From assembly GCA_027484915.1 (NCBI GenBank), contig JAIXSA010000077.1:1-37797 (forward strand): a DNA stretch of 37,797 nucleotides, in the 5' to 3' direction. The translations under genes and the position numbers were made by a program. This DNA is from Paracoccaceae bacterium. GTDB lineage: Bacteria; Pseudomonadota; Alphaproteobacteria; Rhodobacterales; Rhodobacteraceae. Below are positions 26,059-36,171 of this stretch, piece after piece; within the stretch, counting starts at the first letter, position 1; each line of letters opens with the position of its first letter. A model generated the notes under the pieces. It searched no databases, had not been told where the DNA came from, and was given only the letters and a program-made list of their open reading frames with translations.

Positions 26059-27060
26059 ATGACCGTGACAGTGGGCATCAATGGCTTCGGCCGGATCGGG
26101 CGCTGCACACTGGCGCATATCGCGGAATCGAACCGCAACGACGTGCAGGTGGTGGCGATCAACGCCACGGGGCCGGTGGAGACGAATGCGCATCTTCTGC
26201 GCTATGACAGCGTGCATGGCCGCTTCCCGGGCGTTGTGAAGGTGACGGACGACGGGCTGGATCTGGGCCGTGGACCAATCCGGATGATGTCAACCTATGA
26301 CCCATCGGAGCTGGACTGGCAGGGCGTGGACGTCGTGTTGGAATGCACCGGCAAGTTCAACGACCGCGACAAGGCGGCTGTGCATCTGGGGCGCGGTGCG
26401 AAGCGGGTGCTGGTTTCGGCCCCGGCCAAGCGGGCGGACCTGACGGTGGTCTATGGCGTGAACCACAGAAGCCTTCTGCCCGAACACAAGGTTGTCTCGA
26501 ACGCGTCCTGCACCACGAACTGCCTAGCGCCGCTGGCCAAGGTGCTGAATGAGGCAATCGGGATCGAGTCGGGCATCATGACGACGATCCATTCCTACAC
26601 CGGCGACCAGCCAACGCTCGACCGGAGGCACAAGGACCTGTACCGCGCCCGCAGTGCGGCGATGGCGATGATCCCGACCTCGACCGGGGCGGGCAAGGCG
26701 ATTGGCGAGGTGCTGCCGGACCTGGCAGGAAAGCTGGAAGGCTCGGCGATCCGGGTGCCGACGCCCAATGTCAGTGCGGTGGACCTGACCTTCATCGCGG
26801 AAGAGTCGGTGACGGTCGCCAATGTCAACGAAATCGTAAGGGAGGCCTGTGCAGGCTACATGGGCATGGTCATGGCCTATGATCCCGAACCGAAGGTGTC
26901 CATCGACTTCAACCACACACCGCAATCGTCGATCTTCGCGCCCGACCAGACCAAGGTCGCGGGGCGTTCCGTCCGGGTGCTGGCGTGGTATGACAACGAA
27001 TGGGGCTTCTCCTGCCGGATGGCCGACGTGGCCAGCGTCATGGGGCGGCTCGCGCAGTAG
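26059..27060 (+). CDS. gap: Glyceraldehyde-3-phosphate dehydrogenase, copy 1 (NADP-type residues)
   Basis: Type I phosphorylating GAPDH of 333 residues. The Rossmann motif INGFGRIG is at residues 7-14, the catalytic Cys151 in SNASCTTNC and His178 in TTIHSY. The residue that binds the adenine ribose, Asp in NAD enzymes, is Ala36 here (VVAINATG). The L-P pair ahead of HKDL is replaced by Arg189-Arg190. Both changes favour NADP(H) or dual use, as in GapB enzymes. The next gene but one is a second GAPDH with Asp36. Position near tkt fits the Calvin cycle or gluconeogenesis. Coenzyme preference is inferred. Confidence 0.93.
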   Translation: MTVTVGINGFGRIGRCTLAHIAESNRNDVQVVAINATGPVETNAHLLRYDSVHGRFPGVVKVTDDGLDLGRGPIRMMSTYDPSELDWQGVDVVLECTGKFNDRDKAAVHLGRGAKRVLVSAPAKRADLTVVYGVNHRSLLPEHKVVSNASCTTNCLAPLAKVLNEAIGIESGIMTTIHSYTGDQPTLDRRHKDLYRARSAAMAMIPTSTGAGKAIGEVLPDLAGKLEGSAIRVPTPNVSAVDLTFIAEESVTVANVNEIVREACAGYMGMVMAYDPEPKVSIDFNHTPQSSIFAPDQTKVAGRSVRVLAWYDNEWGFSCRMADVASVMGRLAQ

Positions 27061-27090
27061 CCGGGGCAGGATGGCCCCGTGGGGGCCGTC

Positions 27091-27234
27091 TTGACCAATA
27101 CCATCGCGCTCTGGCTGGGACTTCTCATCGTAGCCGGGATCATCGCCGACCTTGCCCTAAACGGCGGCTCGGCGCTCATGTTTCTGGCGCGGAAGTTCCT
27201 TGACCTCATCGAATGGGTGGATTTCTGGAACTGA
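27091..27234 (+). CDS. 47-residue membrane protein between the gap genes
   Basis: A small frame with one hydrophobic helix (MTNTIALWLGLLIVAGIIAD) and a conserved-looking end (LARKFLDLIEWVDFWN). The start is TTG at 27091 preceded by GGGGG; a GTG at 27079 is in frame and is an alternative. It reads in the same direction as both gap genes, 30 bp after the first stop. Small proteins of this composition appear beside gap in other rhodobacterial genomes as I recall. Function unknown. Confidence 0.65.
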   Translation: MTNTIALWLGLLIVAGIIADLALNGGSALMFLARKFLDLIEWVDFWN

Positions 27235-27274
27235 CACCGTCAAACTGCGGTTGCATTTCCCACCGATATGGCAT

Positions 27275-27288
27275 TGTTAGCGCTATCG
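27275..27288. promoter_or_regulatory. LacI-type operator candidate upstream of gap copy 2
   Basis: TGTTAGCGCTATCG is a palindrome with two mismatched pairs centred on GC, 28 bp before the ATG. It shares GTTAGCGC with the site upstream of the first gap gene. Its place close to the start would suit a repressor. Confidence 0.5.
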
Positions 27289-27316
27289 GGATACCCCCAG
27301 CTTCGGAGGACTAGTC

Positions 27317-28318
27317 ATGGCCGTCAAGGTTGCCATCAACGGATTTGGACGCATCGGGCGCAACGTGCTGCGGTCGATCATCGAGTCGGGGCGCACCGAC
27401 ATCGAGGTCGTAGCGATCAACGATCTGGGCCCGGTCGAGACAAACGCCCACCTCCTGCGCTATGATTCGGTGCATGGGAAGTTCCCGGCAACGGTCACGA
27501 CGGGCACCGACACCATCGACGTCGGCCGCGGCCCGATGCGGGTGACCGCGCTGAAGAACCCGGCGGAACTGCCCTGGGGCGACGTCGACATCGTGATGGA
27601 ATGCACCGGCATCTTCACCTCGAAAGAAAAGTGCCAGGCGCATCTTGAGAACGGCTCGAAGCGCGTCCTGATCTCGGCCCCCGGCGACGGCGCGGACAAG
27701 ACCATCGTCTACGGCGTGAACCACAACACGCTGACCAAGGATGACATCGTCGTCTCGAACGCGTCCTGCACCACCAACTGCCTGTCGCCCGTCGCGTTCG
27801 TGCTGAACAACGCCATCGGGATCGAGAAGGGCATGATGACCACGATCCACAGCTACACCGGCGACCAGCCGACGCTGGACACGATGCACAAGGACCTGTA
27901 CCGCGCCCGCGCGGCGGCCCTGTCGATGATCCCCACCTCCACCGGTGCCGCAAAGGCCGTGGGGTTGGTCCTGCCCGAGTTGAAGGGCAAGCTGGACGGC
28001 TTTGCCATGCGGGTGCCGACGCCGAACGTGTCCGTCGTGGACCTGAAGTTCATCGCCAAGCGGGCCACCTCGGTCGAAGAGATCAACGAAGCGATCAAGG
28101 CTGCCGCCGATGGCCCGCTGAAGGGGATCCTGGGCTATACTTTTGAGAAGCTGGTCAGTTCGGACTTCAACCACGACCCCCATTCCAGCGTCTTCCACAT
28201 GGACCAGACCAAGGTGATGGACGGGACCTTCGTGTCGATCCTGAGCTGGTATGACAACGAGTGGGGCTTCTCGAACCGCATGGCTGATACGGCCGTGGCG
28301 ATGGGCAAGCTGATCTGA
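27317..28318 (+). CDS. gap: Glyceraldehyde-3-phosphate dehydrogenase, copy 2 (NAD-type)
   Basis: A 333-residue type I GAPDH that aligns with copy 1 without gaps over the first 200 residues. Catalytic Cys151 and His178 are present. It has Asp36 in VVAINDLG, the usual NAD determinant, and Thr189-Met190 before HKDL. It is therefore the likely glycolytic NAD enzyme. The ATG at 27317 is preceded by GGAGG. It has its own operator-like site upstream and a strong terminator downstream, so it can be controlled apart from copy 1. Confidence 0.96.
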   Translation: MAVKVAINGFGRIGRNVLRSIIESGRTDIEVVAINDLGPVETNAHLLRYDSVHGKFPATVTTGTDTIDVGRGPMRVTALKNPAELPWGDVDIVMECTGIFTSKEKCQAHLENGSKRVLISAPGDGADKTIVYGVNHNTLTKDDIVVSNASCTTNCLSPVAFVLNNAIGIEKGMMTTIHSYTGDQPTLDTMHKDLYRARAAALSMIPTSTGAAKAVGLVLPELKGKLDGFAMRVPTPNVSVVDLKFIAKRATSVEEINEAIKAAADGPLKGILGYTFEKLVSSDFNHDPHSSVFHMDQTKVMDGTFVSILSWYDNEWGFSNRMADTAVAMGKLI

Positions 28319-28337
28319 ACCCGTTGAATTCGTGACG

Positions 28338-28363
28338 AAAGGGCGCCTTCGGGCGCCCTTTTT
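28338..28363 (+). terminator. Rho-independent terminator of gap copy 2
   Basis: A stem of at least seven GC pairs, GGGCGCC / GGCGCCC, with a TTCG loop, flanked by AAA and five T residues. Confidence 0.93.
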
Positions 28364-28375
28364 CTTGGCGAAAGC

Positions 28376-28398
28376 CATGCAATGCACGCATAGCCGCA
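28376..28398 (+). promoter_or_regulatory. CATGCA-N6-GCATAGC element upstream of the DUF1127 gene
   Basis: CATGCAATGCAC then GCATAGCCGCA. The same outer bases occur at 12409-12431 upstream of the candidate sRNA promoter. A possible promoter, TTGTTG-N16-TATGTT, lies 15 bases downstream (28414-28441). Function unknown. Confidence 0.35.
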
Positions 28399-28491
28399 CC
28401 GCAGCATTGGTCGTTGTTGGCGCTCCCAGAACGCATATGTTCCGGCCATGCGAGAGGGAAAACCGCTCTCGCCAAGAAAAGGATGAAGACG

Positions 28492-28662
28492 ATGACCTCT
28501 GTGTTTGAAATGCTGAAAACTGCGGCTGCCAACTATGCGCTGTACCGCCAGACCCGCAACGAGATTGCCAACCTGCCTGCCGACGTGGCGCTGGATATCG
28601 GGATCTACCCCGGCGACGCGGACCGGATCGCGCGCGAAGCAGTCTATGGCAAGGCGGCCTGA
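28492..28662 (+). CDS. DUF1127 small protein
   Basis: A 56-residue protein of the DUF1127 family, small Arg-rich or helical proteins common in Alphaproteobacteria; some have been tied to RNA degradation and phosphate or stress responses. It has MTSVFEMLKTAAANYALYRQ, then NEIANLPADVALDIGI, which corresponds to the family's LxDxxLxDIGI end. ATG at 28483 is an alternative start, but 28492 has the better-spaced AAGGA. It lies between two terminators, so it is monocistronic. Confidence 0.82.
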   Translation: MTSVFEMLKTAAANYALYRQTRNEIANLPADVALDIGIYPGDADRIAREAVYGKAA

Positions 28663-28685
28663 GCGCAGCCGAACCTGACGATGCG

Positions 28686-28705
28686 GGGGCCTTCGGGCCC
28701 CTTTT
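28686..28705 (+). terminator. Terminator of the DUF1127 gene
   Basis: Stem GGGGCC / GGCCCC with a TTCG loop and four T residues, ending 5 bp before the coaD stop on the other strand. Confidence 0.82.
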
Positions 28706-28710
28706 GCATT

Positions 28711-29202
28711 TCAGCGGTACTTGCGCCCCAAAGCCTGGGCCACCGGCGGGGTCACGAACTTGGAAACGTCGCCGCCAAGCCGGGCGATTTCCTTGACCAG
28801 CTTCGAGGCAATGGCCTGCCGCCGGGCGTCTGCCATCATGAACACCGTCTCGATGCTGGCATCCAGCGCGCGGTTCATGCCCACCATCTGGAATTCATAC
28901 TCGAAATCCGCCACCGCCCGCAGGCCGCGCACGATGATCCCGGCACCCACATCGCGGGCGCAGTCGATGAGCAGGTTCTCGAACGGGTGGACGACAATCT
29001 CGCCCCCAGTCTTGGCGATGATGGCCGCGCATTCCGCCTCGACCATTGCCACACGCTCTTCCAGGGTGAAAAGTGGCCCCTTGTCCCGATTGATCGCGAC
29101 ACCAATCACCAGCCGGTCAACCAGCGCCATCGCGCGCTGGATGATGTCGATATGCCCCAGCGTGATGGGGTCGAAGGTCCCCGGATAAAGCCCGATACGC
29201 AT
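28711..29202 (-). CDS. coaD: Phosphopantetheine adenylyltransferase
   Basis: A 163-residue enzyme that transfers AMP from ATP to 4'-phosphopantetheine in coenzyme A synthesis. The nucleotidyltransferase motif TLGH is at residues 14-17 (GTFDPITLGH), with RGLRAVADFEYE and a C-terminal ASKLVKEIA in place of the usual ISSxxVRE. Length is normal for bacterial CoaD. It is last in a minus-strand series after the CBS-pair gene. Confidence 0.96.
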   Translation of the reverse strand: MRIGLYPGTFDPITLGHIDIIQRAMALVDRLVIGVAINRDKGPLFTLEERVAMVEAECAAIIAKTGGEIVVHPFENLLIDCARDVGAGIIVRGLRAVADFEYEFQMVGMNRALDASIETVFMMADARRQAIASKLVKEIARLGGDVSKFVTPPVAQALGRKYR

Positions 29203-29273
29203 GAGGTCCTCCGGCGCAGCCTACCCGCGCACGCAACAATATTGCCTGCGCGGGTGCAAGCAGGAATCCGACG

Positions 29274-29708
29274 TCAGAAGCCCTTGATCATGCCTTCCAG
29301 GGCTTCCTTTTCCGCCGCCAGTTCCATCAGCCGGGCCTTCACCACGTCACCGATCGAGATCAGGCCGACCATCTGGCCGTCCTCGATCACCGGCATGTGG
29401 CGGAAGCGGCCGTCCGTCATCCGGCCCAGCACCGCGTCGGTGCCCTCGGTACGGGTGCAATGGACGATCTTGGCCGTCATCAGGCTTTCGACCGGATCCT
29501 TGAGGCAGGCTGATCCGCGCCGCCCCAGTTCGCGCACGATGTCGCGTTCCGAGACGATGCCTTTTGCGATCTTGCCGTCGGACGAGACGATCACCGCCCC
29601 GATCCGCTTTGATGACAACAGGTTCGCAACTTCTTGCACCGTGGTGCCGGGTTCGACCGTGATCACGCCAAGGTCGCCCTTGGAAGCGAGGATTTGCTGA
29701 ACGAGCAT
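29274..29708 (-). CDS. CBS-pair protein
   Basis: A 144-residue protein made of two CBS domains (about 1-65 and 75-135). GVITVEPGTTVQEVANLL opens the first and PVESLMTAKIVHC opens the second; RHMPVIEDGQMVGLISIGDV ends the second. Free-standing CBS pairs bind adenine nucleotides and usually regulate other proteins. The partner is not evident from the neighbours, coaD and a LysR gene. Confidence 0.92.
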   Translation of the reverse strand: MLVQQILASKGDLGVITVEPGTTVQEVANLLSSKRIGAVIVSSDGKIAKGIVSERDIVRELGRRGSACLKDPVESLMTAKIVHCTRTEGTDAVLGRMTDGRFRHMPVIEDGQMVGLISIGDVVKARLMELAAEKEALEGMIKGF

Positions 29709-29764
29709 GGGACGGCCCCTCCTCCTGACCGGAGGTCAAGGGTCCGTCCGTCAAGGGGATTCTG

Positions 29765-30664
29765 TCAAGCGCGGGTTTCGACCAGCGCATCAAGCCGCGC
29801 CATCTCGGCCCGGGCCTCGCGGGTCAGCTGGTCGGCAAAGCGGTTCAGCCGGTCAAGCCGCGCGTCGCTTTCGTGGCGGATCAGCCAGAAGCTGCGGGTG
29901 AGCGAGATGCGGTCGGTAAGGATGCGGGTCAGACCGGGGGCGGCTGGCAGCGCGAAGTCGTGGACGACGCCAACCCCTGCCCCGGTCCGCAGCCAGTTGA
30001 GCTGCACCGACACCGAGTTCGAGGTCAGCGTGGCCGGGCCGATCCCGATCTCGGCCAGGTAATCCAGCTCCTTGTCGAAGATCATGTCGGGGATGTAGCC
30101 GACGATCCTGTGGGCGCCAAGGTCCCGGGGCGAACGGATCGGTGCCGCACTCGCCAGATATTCCCGGCTGGCGGCCAGATGCAGGCGGTAATCGGTCAGC
30201 TTTTGCACAGTCAGCCGCCCGGCCTCGGGGCGGGAGACGGCGATGGCCATGTCGGCTTCGCGCTTGGACAGGTTGAACACGCGGGGCAGCGCCACGATCT
30301 GCACCTCGAGCCCGGGGTTGGCATCGCAGATCCGCGCCAGAACCTGCGGCAGAAGGTAGTTCGCGCAGCCGTCCGGGGCGCCAAGCCGGATCAGGCCGGT
30401 AAGGCCGCCGGGGCCGGAGAGGCTTTCCTCGGCCGCAAGCGTCGCGCGTTCCGCCTGTTCGGCATGCGGGATGAGCCGCGCGCCTTCCTCGGTCAGCGCA
30501 TAACCCTGCGGGGATTTGGTGAAGAGACGGGCCTTGGTGGCGTCTTCCAGCCGCGCGACACGGCGGCCAACTGTGGCCGGGTCGATCTTCAACCGCTTGC
30601 CAGCCGCCGACAGGCTTTCCGTCCGCGCCACGGCAAGGAACACGCGCAGGTCGTCCCAATCCAC
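29765..30664 (-). CDS. LysR-family regulator divergent from mmsA, GTG start
   Basis: A 299-residue DNA-binding protein. The N-terminal HTH begins WDDLRVFLAVARTESLSAAG and includes the atypical IDPATVGRRVARLE. An effector domain follows. The frame is open for 33 more codons upstream, but GTG at 30664 with GAGGAG six bases before it gives the usual LysR N-terminus and decides the start. Its divergence from mmsA suggests control of valine or propanoate catabolism; this is inference. Confidence 0.88.
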   Translation of the reverse strand: MDWDDLRVFLAVARTESLSAAGKRLKIDPATVGRRVARLEDATKARLFTKSPQGYALTEEGARLIPHAEQAERATLAAEESLSGPGGLTGLIRLGAPDGCANYLLPQVLARICDANPGLEVQIVALPRVFNLSKREADMAIAVSRPEAGRLTVQKLTDYRLHLAASREYLASAAPIRSPRDLGAHRIVGYIPDMIFDKELDYLAEIGIGPATLTSNSVSVQLNWLRTGAGVGVVHDFALPAAPGLTRILTDRISLTRSFWLIRHESDARLDRLNRFADQLTREARAEMARLDALVETRA

Positions 30665-30736
30665 GGAAAACTCCTCGTGCGCTGCGCTTTTCGTCGTAGG
30701 TCCCCCGGCGAGAAGCCGAAGGCACCCGGGGGGAAA

Positions 30737-30762
30737 TGCATTTCTGCAAAACCCTTTTGACA
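30737..30762 (+). promoter_or_regulatory. mmsA upstream region: TGCA repeat and -35-like element
   Basis: TGCA-TTTC-TGCA at 30737-30748 is a possible regulator half-site pair. TTGACA at 30757-30762 is a perfect -35, but no good -10 follows at 16-18 bases, as expected for an activator-dependent promoter. A strong AAGGAGG precedes the mmsA ATG. Confidence 0.4.
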
Positions 30763-30825
30763 CATTGCCGCTTTGTCTGGCGTTTGTGCAAGAGTAAAAG
30801 GCCCCAAACCATAAGGAGGGATTCC

Positions 30826-32325
30826 ATGCAAGAGATCGGTCACTGGATCAACGGAAAGCGCGTCGCGGGCACTTCGGGCCGCTTCGCCGATGTCATGAAC
30901 CCGGCCACCGGCGAGGTGCAGGCCAAGGTCGCGCTGGCAACACTGGGCGAGTTGGACCACGCCATCCAGGAAGCCGCCAAGGCCCAGGTCGCCTGGGCGG
31001 CAACCAACCCGCAGCGCCGGGCGCGGGTGATGATGGCCTTCGGGGCGCTGATCAACCGCGACATGGAGAAGTTGGCCGAGATGGTCGCCCGTGAGCATGG
31101 CAAGACCATCCCCGACGCCAAGGGCGACGTGCAGCGCGGCCTTGAGGTGATCGAGGTCTGCATGGGTGCACCAGCGATGCTGAAGGGCGAGGCGATGGAT
31201 TCGGCCGGTCCCGGAATCGACCTTTACGCCATGCGCCAACCCCTTGGCGTCGTCGCCGGAATCACGCCGTTCAACTTCCCGGCGATGATCCCGCTGTGGA
31301 AGATCGGTCCCGCGCTGTCGTCGGGCAACGCGATGATCCTGAAGCCGTCCGAGCGGGTTCCCTCGACCTCCCTCTACCTGGCCGAACTGCTGCAGGAGGC
31401 GGGTCTGCCCGACGGCGTGCTGCAGGTCGTGAATGGCGACAAGACCGTGGTGGACGGCATCCTGGACCACCCGGTGATCCAGGGCGTGGGCTTCGTCGGC
31501 TCGACCCCCATCGCGCAGTACATCTACGGTCGCGCGGCGTCGAACGGCAAACGCGCGCAGTGCTTCGGCGGCGCGAAGAACCATATGATCATCATGCCCG
31601 ACGCCGACCTCGACAAGGCCGCGGACGCGTTGGTCGGTGCTGGCTATGGTGCTGCAGGCGAACGCTGCATTGCGATTTCCGTCGCCGTTCCGGTGGGTCA
31701 AACGTCCGCCGATGCGCTGATCGAACGGCTGATCCCACGGATCGAGAAGTTGAAGGTCGGCCCATATACCGCTGGAAACGACATCGATTTCGGCCCGGTC
31801 ATCACCCAGGCCTCGAAGGACCGCATCCTGGGCCTCATCGATTCCGGCGTCGAGCAGGGCGCGAAGCTGGTGGTCGATGGCCGGGGCTTCAAGTTGCAGG
31901 GCTATGAGAACGGCTTCTTCGTCGGCCCGTCGCTGTTCGACAACGTCACCCCGGAGATGGAGATCTACAAGCAGGAGATCTTCGGGCCGGTCCTGTCGAC
32001 CGTCCGCGCCAAGTCCTATGACGACGCGCTGAAGCTGGTGATGGACAACGAATACGGCAACGGCACCGCGATCTTCACCGCGGACGGTGACACGGCGCGC
32101 GACTTTGCCAGCCGTGTCAACGTGGGCATGGTCGGGATCAACTTCCCGATCCCGGTGCCGCTCTCGTACTTCAGCTTCGGCGGCTGGAAGAAGTCGGCCT
32201 TCGGCGACCTGAACCAGTACGGCCCGGATGCCTTCCGCTTCTACACGAAGACCAAGACCGTCACCGCGCGCTGGTTCTCGGGGATCAAGGAAGGCGCAAG
32301 CCTGAACTTCAAGGCGCTGGACTAA
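30826..32325 (+). CDS. mmsA: Methylmalonate-semialdehyde dehydrogenase (CoA-acylating)
   Basis: A 499-residue ALDH-superfamily enzyme that converts methylmalonate or malonate semialdehyde, CoA and NAD to propanoyl-CoA or acetyl-CoA in valine, beta-alanine and inositol breakdown. It has ITPFNFPAMIPLW in the NAD domain. The nucleophile is Cys281 in GAAGERCIAIS. The general base Glu of ordinary ALDHs is absent from QCFGGAKNHMI, as in the CoA-dependent group. AAGGAGG precedes the ATG. A LysR gene is divergent. Confidence 0.96.
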   Translation: MQEIGHWINGKRVAGTSGRFADVMNPATGEVQAKVALATLGELDHAIQEAAKAQVAWAATNPQRRARVMMAFGALINRDMEKLAEMVAREHGKTIPDAKGDVQRGLEVIEVCMGAPAMLKGEAMDSAGPGIDLYAMRQPLGVVAGITPFNFPAMIPLWKIGPALSSGNAMILKPSERVPSTSLYLAELLQEAGLPDGVLQVVNGDKTVVDGILDHPVIQGVGFVGSTPIAQYIYGRAASNGKRAQCFGGAKNHMIIMPDADLDKAADALVGAGYGAAGERCIAISVAVPVGQTSADALIERLIPRIEKLKVGPYTAGNDIDFGPVITQASKDRILGLIDSGVEQGAKLVVDGRGFKLQGYENGFFVGPSLFDNVTPEMEIYKQEIFGPVLSTVRAKSYDDALKLVMDNEYGNGTAIFTADGDTARDFASRVNVGMVGINFPIPVPLSYFSFGGWKKSAFGDLNQYGPDAFRFYTKTKTVTARWFSGIKEGASLNFKALD

Positions 32326-32332
32326 AGCTTCC

Positions 32333-32362
32333 GGGCGCGGTTTCCGCAGGGGAACCGCGCCC
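32333..32362 (+). terminator. Hairpin after mmsA
   Basis: Stem GGGCGCGGTTTCC pairs with GGGAACCGCGCCC almost perfectly around a short loop, 7 bp after the stop. The following CTTCCCT is only weakly T-rich. Confidence 0.65.
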
Positions 32363-32405
32363 TTCCCTGTCGCGTTGCCTTGCCGACCCTGTGGCGAGGC
32401 CCGGA

Positions 32406-32750
32406 ATGCGACCCCTCATCCTTTCACTGATGCTTTGTGGTACAGGCCTGCCAGCCGTTGCGGCCGAGTGCGGCTCCATCGTCCCGTCAGTCTGCGTACT
32501 CACGCTCGGCGCGCGCGCGCCGACCCGCAAGGTGCTCACGGTGCAGCCGGTGGCAACGCCGTTTATCGTCGGCGACCGGTTTCCCGTCGAGGGCCATTCG
32601 CTGCTGATGGACCCGACGCGATACGGGCTGCAGCCGTCGGATGGCACATGGCGCTATTATGCGCTGCGCGGCGTCGTCTACCGGGTCGAGACCGGGTCCG
32701 ACATTGTGCTTGAGGCCATTCGCAGCCGCCGCACCGCGCATCTGCGCTGA
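32406..32750 (+). CDS. Small secreted protein of unknown function
   Basis: A 114-residue protein with a signal peptide (RPLILSLMLCGTGLPAVAA). The mature part has two Cys close to the N-terminus (ECGSIVPSVCVL) and a beta-rich C-terminus (WRYYALRGVVYRVETGSDIV). A GTG five codons upstream is in frame; the ATG was chosen for its signal peptide. The YRVETGSDIVLEAIR ending is reminiscent of RcnB-like small periplasmic proteins, one of which may be the next gene. Function unknown. Confidence 0.7.
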   Translation: MRPLILSLMLCGTGLPAVAAECGSIVPSVCVLTLGARAPTRKVLTVQPVATPFIVGDRFPVEGHSLLMDPTRYGLQPSDGTWRYYALRGVVYRVETGSDIVLEAIRSRRTAHLR

Positions 32751-32831
32751 AAGACGCCCAGTCAGGCTTCGGCCGGAACCCTGCTCCGTTTCACAGGTTG
32801 TCCCTGCGTGACTGAGCAGAAGGAGGCCAAC

Positions 32832-33188
32832 ATGCCCCGCATCCAGACATTTCTCGCCGCTGCGTTCGCTGCGGTTTCCCTGACTGGCGTCCCCGCGCTG
32901 GCCGAGATCGTCAAGGGCTGCCCCCCAGGGCTGGCCAAGAAGGACCCTGCCTGCGTTCCTCCCGGCCAGGTCGGCAAGTCCTGGACGCCAGACCACATCT
33001 ACGTCGAAGGTGACCGGATCCGCGGCGACTATCTGCTGATTTCGGAAGACCTGTGGGACGACATGCACCTGACGCCGATTGACGATGACACCGTCTATGT
33101 CGTGATCGACAACCAGATCGTCCGGGTCAAGGAAAGCAACCTTGTGGTGATCGAACCGATCCGCGTCCTGGAGAATGTGCTGAACTGA
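32832..33188 (+). CDS. Small secreted RcnB-like protein
   Basis: A 118-residue predicted periplasmic protein with a signal peptide ending PALA. The mature protein starts with GCPPGLAKKDPACVPPGQVG, a Cys/Pro-rich motif common in small rhodobacterial periplasmic proteins, followed by a beta-rich RcnB-like part (VYVVIDNQIVRVKES). In databases such proteins next to uvrA have, as I recall, been misnamed excinuclease subunit A; nothing here resembles UvrA. GGAGG precedes the ATG. It is followed by a palindrome shared with the uvrA 3' end. Confidence 0.8.
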   Translation: MPRIQTFLAAAFAAVSLTGVPALAEIVKGCPPGLAKKDPACVPPGQVGKSWTPDHIYVEGDRIRGDYLLISEDLWDDMHLTPIDDDTVYVVIDNQIVRVKESNLVVIEPIRVLENVLN

Positions 33189-33197
33189 CGCAATGTT

Positions 33198-33222
33198 AGT
33201 AGGGTGGGCGGTATCGCCCACC

Positions 33223-33227
<5 letters not shown>
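33198..33227. repeat. Palindromic repeat at the convergent RcnB-like/uvrA ends
   Basis: Perfect 13-bp arms, AGTAGGGTGGGCG and CGCCCACCCTACT, around GTAT. The uvrA stop codon TAG (33225-33223) lies inside the right arm. Related copies occur at 9655 and 9724, also between convergent genes. It is probably a bidirectional RNA hairpin and a member of a dispersed REP-like family. Confidence 0.85.
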
Positions 33228-36087
<2,860 letters not shown>

Positions 36088-36151
36088 GACAACCCCCGAG
36101 AGCGAGGCCAACAGATAGTGCGGCCAGGCCGAGTCTCCAACCAGAATTTGT

Positions 36152-36166
36152 GAACGAAATGGGAAC
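36152..36166 (-). promoter_or_regulatory. LexA (SOS) box of uvrA
   Basis: The minus strand reads GTTCCCATTTCGTTC, that is GTTC-N7-GTTC, the alphaproteobacterial LexA site described for Rhodobacter sphaeroides. It lies 65 bp upstream of the uvrA start and between that gene and the 3' end of the MFS gene, so uvrA is expected to be SOS-induced. Confidence 0.85.
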
Positions 36167-36171
36167 GAGCG

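Noticed and set aside
28429-28442. GAAC-N6-GTTC as an SOS box near the DUF1127 gene.
   Set aside because: The spacing and orientation do not fit the alphaproteobacterial GTTC-N7-GTTC site or the Gram-positive GAAC-N4-GTTC site.
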